A stretch of DNA of 7,021 nucleotides from CAZSVE01 sp964610175 (GTDB lineage: Bacteria; Pseudomonadota; Gammaproteobacteria; HK1): positions 1 to 7,021 of the forward strand of contig CAZSVE010000117.1 of assembly GCA_964610175.1 (NCBI GenBank), in the 5' to 3' direction. Positions within the stretch are counted from its first letter, which is position 1. Every line of letters starts with the position of its first letter. Positions 1-3,347 of this stretch are shown piece after piece. The notes under the pieces were generated by a model. That model was not told the DNA's origin. It saw only the letters and a program-made list of their open reading frames with translations, and made no database searches. A program made the translations under genes and the position numbers.

Positions 1-112
1 ATTTTACCACTGGTTCAGGGAGACGTTCCCGCAGCAGGGTCCCTGCCTGTTCCGGATAGGAAAGCAGTTCTTTCAGGAAATGATCGTGTGGGTGAGCGAT
101 ATTACTGGGCAA
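1..112 (-). CDS. Rpn/YhgA-like nuclease (putative transposase), N-terminal part
   Basis: Partial gene that continues past the left edge; only the first 37 codons are visible. The translation holds HPHDHFLKELLS near residues 7-18, followed by an acidic/hydrophobic stretch ending RERLPEPVVK. This is the characteristic opening of the Rpn (recombination-promoting nuclease)/YhgA-like family of PD-(D/E)XK nucleases, whose N-terminus carries an HDxFFKxLL-type motif followed by a leucine-rich segment and LP. Known members nick or cut DNA and promote RecA-independent recombination. I placed the start at a TTG (positions 112-110) because it gives the usual short lead before the HDHF motif. The frame stays open upstream, no ATG is better placed, and I see no clear Shine-Dalgarno, so the start is uncertain. 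The catalytic residues lie outside the window, so activity cannot be judged. Confidence 0.6.
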   Translation of the reverse strand, partial: MPSNIAHPHDHFLKELLSYPEQAGTLLRERLPEPVVK

Positions 113-243
113 TGTAGGAAACGCCGAATGGATAATGCATCGAATAATACACCGGCAAGCCAAGATGATGCGTCTTTCCGTATCATGCTACCAATAAGCA
201 CCGGGGAAATCCTCCTACCATAGGGATGGGCGAGTAAGGATTA

Positions 244-277
244 ATTTGTTTATTTCCCGCTCGGCTTTACGAATGAG
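244..277 (+). repeat. 34-bp dispersed motif, copy 1
   Basis: Core TTTATTTCCCGCTCGGCTTT followed by ACGAATGAG. The other copies are at 345-378, 2015-2048 and 2115-2146 on the plus strand, and at 2559-2592 and 3093-3120 on the minus strand. Read on the minus strand, it points toward the leftward nuclease gene. Confidence 0.85.
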
Positions 278-325
278 TCGAGTTTCAAGGGCTCTTTACT
301 AGCGCAGGATTATGGTTTATCGGTC

Positions 326-340
326 CGAGGCGAAGCCTCG
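326..340. repeat. Perfect hairpin, 6-bp stem with GAA loop
   Basis: CGAGGC-GAA-GCCTCG. The identical hairpin sits at 2095-2109 within the second repeat block. Variants occur at 435-449 (one G-T wobble) and around 2644-2657 (more decayed). It is part of the dispersed element and has no T tract, so it is not a terminator. Confidence 0.75.
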
Positions 341-344
341 CTAG

Positions 345-378
345 TTGCTTATTTCCCACTCGGCTTCACAATTGGGTC
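345..378 (+). repeat. 34-bp dispersed motif, copy 2 (degenerate)
   Basis: TTGCTTATTTCCCACTCGGC followed by TTCACAATTGGGTC. It matches copy 1 with several substitutions and follows copy 1 by 101 bases, the same arrangement as copies 3 and 4 (100 bases apart). Confidence 0.7.
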
Positions 379-434
379 AAGCCTTTGCAAGGCACCAATT
401 CCGCTTTACCAGCACTCGAGATCATGTCGGGGTT

Positions 435-449
435 CGAGGCGAAGCTTCG
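435..449. repeat. Variant GAA-loop hairpin
   Basis: CGAGGC-GAA-GCTTCG, one wobble pair away from the hairpins at 326-340 and 2095-2109. It also lies downstream of a copy of the 34-bp motif, suggesting a modular element that alternates motif and hairpin. Confidence 0.6.
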
Positions 450-480
450 CTAGAGGATGATTCACTTTGCCAGGCGCCGA

Positions 481-550
481 CTTGGGAACGTGGAGCGTGG
501 AAACCCCAGCTTCCGGAAAAGCTTCCCAAGCGCCCACTCGGGAACCAGCG
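481..550. repeat. Hairpin repeat of the GGGAACCAGCG type, copy 1
   Basis: CTTGGGAA at 481-488 is the perfect complement of TTCCCAAG at 523-530, with the palindrome TTCCGGAA between them. The segment then runs into CTCGGGAACCAGCG, which recurs as CTTGGGAACCAGCG at 3229-3242 next to another hairpin. Dispersed intergenic repeats of this style (TGGGAAC arms) are common in proteobacteria. I cannot assign a named family. Confidence 0.6.
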
Positions 551-619
551 AAAGTCCTTTTTGGTTCCGGCCCGACCGGGCTGGGTTGGGTTGGAGGCTG
601 GAAACAGTGGAAAAATAGC

Positions 620-937
620 TCAAGAAGACATTCTATCCAATTTCATGAACAGAGGCGGCAATAGAAAGAAATCCGTGATCAAGGCCAAACCGATAATCAA
701 GGCCGTCATGATTCCCATGCTGAAGTTCAAGTAGAAATGGGATAGCGTTAGCACTGAAAAGCCTGCAATCAATGTCGCTGTGGTTATCCATAATGCCAGG
801 CTAACCTGATGGAAAGCATAACGTACCGCATCGGGTGGCGCGAGGCTTTGCTCACGGCGAGCCCTCGGATATTTGCTCAAGAATTTTTTGATCGTTTTGT
901 TCAAGATCTTCCGGGTAACGGAGTAATAAAAAAGCAA
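620..937 (-). pseudogene. C-terminal remnant of an MMPL-family RND transporter
   Basis: The leftward 105-codon frame ends with two hydrophobic stretches, ALWITTATLIAGFSVLTLSH and a second beginning around GIMTALIIGLALITDFFLLP, closing with FMKLDR. This order, preceded by FLSKYPRARRE and AVRYAFHQV, is the last transmembrane pair of MMPL/RND-type exporters, where the usual text is close to DDT-hFLSKYxRARRE, AVRYAFxxVGxALWxTT and LLPPLL. Full-length members are about 750-900 residues, so only the final tenth is present. The region aligning to the normally conserved DDT has drifted (NKT), and the residues before it are unrecognisable. The nominal ATG at 935-937 is probably accidental. The likeliest reading is a decayed 3' end left by deletion or rearrangement; translation as a small two-helix membrane protein is possible but unsupported. 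Confidence 0.65.
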
Positions 938-1057
938 TTTTTACCATCCTGTGCGGGATACCGTGTGTCGCTATTTTCGATGGCCCATTCCCGACGACCC
1001 ATCCCCAACAAAATCGAACCATCGAAAACGATGCAAGAGGTCATTTCCGAACCCGTG

Positions 1058-1080
1058 GGTAAAAGAGCGGCTCCTTTACC
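1058..1080 (-). terminator. Hairpin just after ccmI, possible weak terminator
   Basis: Two bases beyond the ccmI stop, the minus strand reads GGTAAAGGAGC then CGCTCTTTTACC, pairing over about 9-10 bases with one G-U and a loop of 3-5 bases. The position fits a transcript end. No T run follows, so it does not meet the usual criterion for an intrinsic terminator and may only protect the 3' end. Confidence 0.4.
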
Positions 1081-1082
1081 GT

Positions 1083-1979
1083 CTACCGAGATCGGTCGGA
1101 GCCTCCTTGCGAGGCCATCATCCGTCTCGCCTCTCCGAGGAATTCGGCCAATACCTCTTGTTCCTGCTCGCCTATCCCACCCTTTTTTTGCAGCGCTTCC
1201 CAGTATCGGACGGCATTGGCGTATTGCTTTCGTTGATAGGCCGCGATGCCGGCGAGCCAAAGCGCCGGGGGATAATCGGGATCGATACGCAATGCCGATT
1301 CGATGAGATCGAAGGGTTTTCCCTCCAACCCGCCATCGTTATCCCGTGCCAGTAACTTGGCGTAGCTCACCAGGATTTCCGGGTTATTCGGCCATCGCTG
1401 GAATGCCTCCGCAAGGGACGCACGGGCCTCTTCGAGGCGCCCCAGCATCACGTAGGAACGCCCCAGCATGAGCCATCCCTCGGGATCATCGGGGGCCTCC
1501 CGAAGACGCGAAGCGAGGCGCGCTACCATTTCTTCCACGGAGGGTTGTTTTGGCGAACCGTCGACGGATCGATGGCCGATTTCGGGGGCGGCAAGTTTCG
1601 TCGGGGCTACCAAAAGGGCCGGATTCCCCAGTTGGAAATACAATCCGAAGGCAACGGCAGGTAGCGCGATGGCGATGAATACGGCGAGCAACTTGCCGGA
1701 CCGCGTACCGCCCTGCCTCGCGGTCGGTGCACCATTCCCTTCGAGATCGGAGAGGGCGGATTGCCGGATCTCGTTCCGAAAACGCGCGAATTCGGCATCG
1801 TCGATCCTTTTGTCCCGGTGCTGCTGCTCCAGTTCGAGGAGACGTTCCCGGTGAATAGCGGCGTTAAGGAGCGCGCGATCGTAGGCGACGCGCCTGCTGC
1901 CTCCGAGCATTGTCGGCAACACGAATGCAAGCCCGATACCGGTCATGACCGTGGTAATCGATAAAAAGGTGCCAATCAA
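1083..1979 (-). CDS. ccmI: Cytochrome c biogenesis protein CcmI (CycH)-like
   Basis: CcmI is an inner-membrane protein that holds apocytochrome c for the CcmF/CcmH haem ligation complex on the periplasmic side. The 298-residue product has a hydrophobic N-terminus with LAFVLPTML (residues 17-25), a basic/acidic cytoplasmic segment rich in RERLLELEQQHRD-type helix (44-57), and a second transmembrane segment at about 97-117. A periplasmic part with tetratricopeptide-like repeats follows: DPEGWLMLGRSYVMLGRLEE (165-184) and PALWLAGIAAYQRKQYANAV (238-257). This order is typical of CcmI, though it is shorter than the roughly 400 residues of many homologues. The start is a TTG at 1979-1977: AGGGAG lies 8 bases upstream (complement of 1988-1993), and the first Met codon, residue 12, would cut into the first membrane helix. 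The usual upstream partner ccmH is absent, replaced by a dispersed repeat 35 bases away. Confidence 0.85.
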   Translation of the reverse strand: MIGTFLSITTVMTGIGLAFVLPTMLGGSRRVAYDRALLNAAIHRERLLELEQQHRDKRIDDAEFARFRNEIRQSALSDLEGNGAPTARQGGTRSGKLLAVFIAIALPAVAFGLYFQLGNPALLVAPTKLAAPEIGHRSVDGSPKQPSVEEMVARLASRLREAPDDPEGWLMLGRSYVMLGRLEEARASLAEAFQRWPNNPEILVSYAKLLARDNDGGLEGKPFDLIESALRIDPDYPPALWLAGIAAYQRKQYANAVRYWEALQKKGGIGEQEQEVLAEFLGEARRMMASQGGSDRSR

Positions 1980-1987
1980 TGCGGCTG

Positions 1988-1993
1988 CTCCCT
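1988..1993 (-). promoter_or_regulatory. Ribosome binding site deciding the TTG start of ccmI
   Basis: On the minus strand this reads AGGGAG with an 8-base spacer to TTG at 1979-1977. The in-frame ATG eleven codons later has nothing comparable in front of it. Confidence 0.65.
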
Positions 1994-2014
1994 GAATTGT
2001 CGAGGTAGGAATTA

Positions 2015-2048
2015 TTTTGTTTATTTCCCGCTCGGCTTTACAAATGAG
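2015..2048 (+). repeat. 34-bp dispersed motif, copy 3
   Basis: TTTATTTCCCGCTCGGCTTT plus ACAAATGAG, almost identical to copy 1. Read on the minus strand, it lies upstream of ccmI with the same orientation to its gene as the other copies. Confidence 0.85.
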
Positions 2049-2094
2049 AAGTTTTAACGGTTCTTTACTGGCGCAGGATTATGCTTTATCGGTC

Positions 2095-2109
2095 CGAGGC
2101 GAAGCCTCG
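2095..2109. repeat. Perfect GAA-loop hairpin, second copy
   Basis: CGAGGC-GAA-GCCTCG, identical to 326-340. Confidence 0.75.
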
Positions 2110-2114
2110 CTGGT

Positions 2115-2146
2115 TTGCTTATTTCCCGTCCATCTTCGCAAATGAG
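2115..2146 (+). repeat. 34-bp dispersed motif, copy 4 (degenerate)
   Basis: TTGCTTATTTCCCGTCCATC then TTCGCAAATGAG. The centre has diverged (TCCATC in place of CTCGGC) but both ends match the other copies. Confidence 0.65.
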
Positions 2147-2167
2147 CCAAGTCTTACAAAACGCCAG

Positions 2168-2204
2168 TTTTGGTTTATCCAACCCGGCAAAGCCGGAACC
2201 AAAA
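2168..2204. repeat. Nested inverted repeat
   Basis: Outer arms TTTTGGTT (2168-2175) and AACCAAAA (2197-2204) enclose an inner hairpin CCGGC-AAA-GCCGG (2184-2196). An eight-base unpaired strip lies only on the left side. It resembles a small palindromic intergenic element and has no T run following. Confidence 0.65.
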
Positions 2205-2366
2205 CGGGATGGGCTCGGATTTCGGCGCCGGGTCCCCCAGAGATTCTTGTCTTTCCGACACGTAACCATGGCTTTACGACTTCACCGGCTAGTCCACTAT
2301 TGTAAAGGATGGACTATATTATCGAAAATAAAGAAAGATACGGTGAATGCTCCATGGATATATCCG

Positions 2367-2422
2367 AATCGCCTGGCCCGGTTCGTATGGCCCGAATTGC
2401 CTGGCCCGGATCGCCTGGACCG
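2367..2422 (+). repeat. 14-bp tandem repeat, four units
   Basis: Four consecutive 14-base units without gaps: AATCGCCTGGCCCG, GTTCGTATGGCCCG, AATTGCCTGGCCCG and GATCGCCTGGACCG. The conserved part is TGGCCCG. A period of 14 is not a multiple of three, so unit-number changes would break any reading frame, which argues against coding. Confidence 0.85.
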
Positions 2423-2558
2423 AAAAATGGCTGTAGCCGACGTCGAAGGGCTACCGATGGTAACGAAATACATCCAGCATCGCCAAAACGAAACCGGCGC
2501 TTCGTAAAAATCGAGGATTCTCGTGCACCCTGTCGACACGGACCGGCCAAGGGGGTGA

Positions 2559-2592
2559 CTCATTCGCGAAGCCGAGCGAGAAATAAACAAAT
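2559..2592 (-). repeat. 34-bp dispersed motif, copy 5 (inverted)
   Basis: Plus strand reads CTCATTCGCGAAGCCGAGCG followed by AGAAATAAACAAAT, the reverse complement of copies 1-4. It lies 170 bases upstream of the 107-codon gene and is oriented toward it as copies 1-4 are toward their leftward genes. Confidence 0.85.
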
Positions 2593-2680
2593 CGACAAAA
2601 CGCCGGTTTTTCCTTACCAAGACTACATCATGCCTTGTCCGCTCGAGGCGAAGCTTCCCCGGACAAACCATTCGGCGACG

Positions 2681-2716
2681 CCCCCCGACATCGGTCACAA
2701 GGATCGCGTCGGGGGG
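2681..2716 (+). promoter_or_regulatory. Strong GC-rich stem-loop upstream of the small gene
   Basis: CCCCCCGAC (2681-2689) pairs perfectly with GTCGGGGGG (2708-2716) around an 18-base loop. It ends 34 bases before the ribosome binding site of the gene at 2763. No T run follows, so it is not a standard terminator. It could be a 5' leader structure or another small palindromic element. A regulatory role is inference. Confidence 0.45.
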
Positions 2717-2750
2717 GTATTCGACACCAACCTCTATCAACCAAAACATC

Positions 2751-2755
2751 GGGAG
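2751..2755 (+). promoter_or_regulatory. Ribosome binding site of the 107-codon gene
   Basis: GGGAG with a 7-base spacer to the ATG at 2763. It fixes this frame as the likely coding one among several overlapping open frames. Confidence 0.6.
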
Positions 2756-2762
2756 TTGCACA

Positions 2763-3086
2763 ATGCATGGAAAAGACCTCTTCGCGGATGGCCTCATCGG
2801 CCTCGGCATCGAAGCCGGGCTCGTCCGCCTCGACCTCGGCAGTCTCTCCGTCACCCAAAAAGACAAGGAAGGCAATTCCATACTGGAGCACCGCCAGCGG
2901 GTAGTGATGTCCGTGGAGGCATTCCTGCAAACCCACCGGGCCATGACGGGACTATTGGAACACCTGGAAAAGACCGGCGCCGTGACGAGGCGCGAGCAAC
3001 CCATGCCAGTGGAAGGGAATACGGAATCGGAAAAGGCAACCCCGGCCCCGCCCCCTTCCCCGACAGGTTCTCCGAATTTCCAGTAG
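2763..3086 (+). CDS. Small conserved-looking protein next to type I secretion gene
   Basis: This 107-residue cytoplasmic-looking protein has no signal peptide or membrane segment. Residues 7-28 (FADGLIGLGIEAGLVRLDLGS) suggest a short beta-rich unit with alternating hydrophobics. Residues 45-71 (from RQRVVMS through EAFLQTHRAMTGLLEHLEK) suggest an amphipathic helix, then GAVTRR, then a Pro/Ser/Glu-rich disordered tail. The pattern FADG...VRLDxG...QRxVMxxExFLxxxxxMxxLxxxLxxxG is, from memory, like small uncharacterised proteins encoded beside HlyB/HlyD-type secretion genes. I cannot verify that here and assign no function. The start is supported by GGGAG seven bases upstream. The transporter gene follows on the same strand after 261 bases, so a shared secretion role is plausible, but a terminator-like hairpin lies between them. 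Confidence 0.65.
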   Translation: MHGKDLFADGLIGLGIEAGLVRLDLGSLSVTQKDKEGNSILEHRQRVVMSVEAFLQTHRAMTGLLEHLEKTGAVTRREQPMPVEGNTESEKATPAPPPSPTGSPNFQ

Positions 3087-3092
3087 CACACC

Positions 3093-3120
3093 AGCGAAGC
3101 CGAGCGGAAAATAAACGAAT
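3093..3120 (-). repeat. 34-bp dispersed motif, copy 6 (inverted, partial)
   Basis: Plus strand AGCGAAGCCGAGCGGAAAAT then AAACGAAT, the reverse complement of the core of copies 1-4. It begins seven bases after the stop of the small gene and precedes the transporter gene in the same relative orientation as the other copies. Confidence 0.8.
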
Positions 3121-3174
3121 CATCGTGAGAATCGGCAAAGCTTGTGCTCGAATCGATGAAACATGATTTCCGCT

Positions 3175-3242
3175 CGCTCCCAAGCGAAAGCCTGGGAGCG
3201 AAATCCGGAAAGGGTCCCCAGGCCCTCGCTTGGGAACCAGCG
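3175..3242. repeat. Hairpin repeat of the GGGAACCAGCG type, copy 2
   Basis: CGCTCCCA (3175-3182) pairs perfectly with TGGGAGCG (3193-3200) around a 10-base loop, followed by CTTGGGAACCAGCG at 3229-3242, shared with 536-550 apart from one base. No T tract, so it is more likely a dispersed intergenic element than a terminator. Confidence 0.6.
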
Positions 3243-3319
3243 CGGATCCGAAACGCACGGGACTTCCGGCCACGCTCCGAATGACCCTTGCGCCAATGCG
3301 GGAAATCGCTTGAAACAGG

Positions 3320-3346
3320 GCCCTCGCAACAGCCGAGGGCTTTTTA
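3320..3346 (+). terminator. Intrinsic-terminator-like hairpin overlapping transporter RBS
   Basis: GCCCTCG (3320-3326), a 7-base loop, CGAGGGC (3334-3340), then TTTTT (3341-3345). A perfect 7-bp GC-rich stem followed directly by a T run is the classical intrinsic terminator form. It could end transcripts from the small gene upstream. The 3' arm contains GAGGG (3335-3339), 8 bases before the transporter ATG at 3348, so the same hairpin also covers the best available ribosome binding site. This suggests attenuation or translational masking, which is inference. Confidence 0.65.
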
Positions 3347-3347
3347 T

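Larger units (their letters stand above)
244..345 (+). repeat. Long direct repeat block, copy A
   Basis: This block recurs almost intact at 2015-2115, with roughly 90 percent identity by eye and a 2-base gap. Shared landmarks in order are TTTATTTCCCGCTCGGCTTT, TTCTTTACT (ACTC variant here), GCGCAGGATTATG, TTTATCGGTCCGAGGCGAAG and the start of a second degenerate motif copy. Both blocks lie in the same orientation and bracket the RND remnant and ccmI. They are too short for an insertion sequence and have no coding potential, so a dispersed intergenic element is the best description. Confidence 0.85.
113..619. other. Gene-less interval rich in repeats
   Basis: I see no convincing gene here. 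The first ~130 bases are the presumed 5' region of the leftward nuclease gene, with no recognisable promoter. From 244 on the interval is built of repeats: two copies of a 34-bp dispersed motif, two small hairpins with a GAA loop (326-340 and 435-449), and an inverted repeat around 481-530. Short open frames crossing this stretch show no family resemblance and overlap the repeats. Confidence 0.6.
2015..2115 (+). repeat. Long direct repeat block, copy B
   Basis: Second copy of the block at 244-345, same orientation, differing at scattered bases and a 2-base gap. It sits between the ccmI start and the next gene-less interval, about where a ccmH coding region or a longer ccm promoter region would normally be expected. 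Confidence 0.85.
2147..2762. other. Gene-less interval before the small secretion-linked gene
   Basis: No gene is supported in these ~600 bases. Long frames are open on both strands but they cross the 14-bp tandem array, the dispersed motif and the 107-codon gene in other frames, and their translations show no family resemblance. Contents are a nested hairpin (2168-2204), the 14-bp array (2367-2422), motif copy 5 (2559-2592), a decayed GAA hairpin (about 2644-2657) and a strong stem-loop (2681-2716). CAAAACGCCRGTTTT occurs twice (about 2157 and 2597), each time shortly after a dispersed motif copy. Confidence 0.6.
3087..3347 (+). other. Spacer between small gene and transporter gene
   Basis: A 261-base gap with no gene. 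It holds motif copy 6 (3093-3120), a hairpin repeat (3175-3242) and the terminator-like hairpin (3320-3345). An in-frame ATG at 3288 would extend the transporter by 20 residues, but the added segment reads through the hairpin and does not resemble the family. Confidence 0.55.

Noticed and set aside
2299..2330. Promoter candidate with TTGTAA and TATATT
   Set aside because: The two hexamers are only about 9 bases apart, far short of the 16-18 needed.
2367..2422. CRISPR array
   Set aside because: Units are 14 bases, contiguous and without spacers. The 21-bp and ~123-bp arrays fail for the same reason.
2297..3091. 264-codon leftward open frame and a 285-codon rightward frame (2309-3166) over the same region
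   Set aside because: Both cross the 14-bp array, a dispersed motif and the 107-codon gene in other frames. Their translations are Arg/Ser/Pro-heavy and lack domain logic, and neither has a well-spaced ribosome binding site.
3288..3347. Upstream ATG extending the transporter by 20 residues
   Set aside because: The extension translates the terminator-like hairpin and has no homology logic. The ATG at 3348 gives the normal N-terminus for the C39-like domain.
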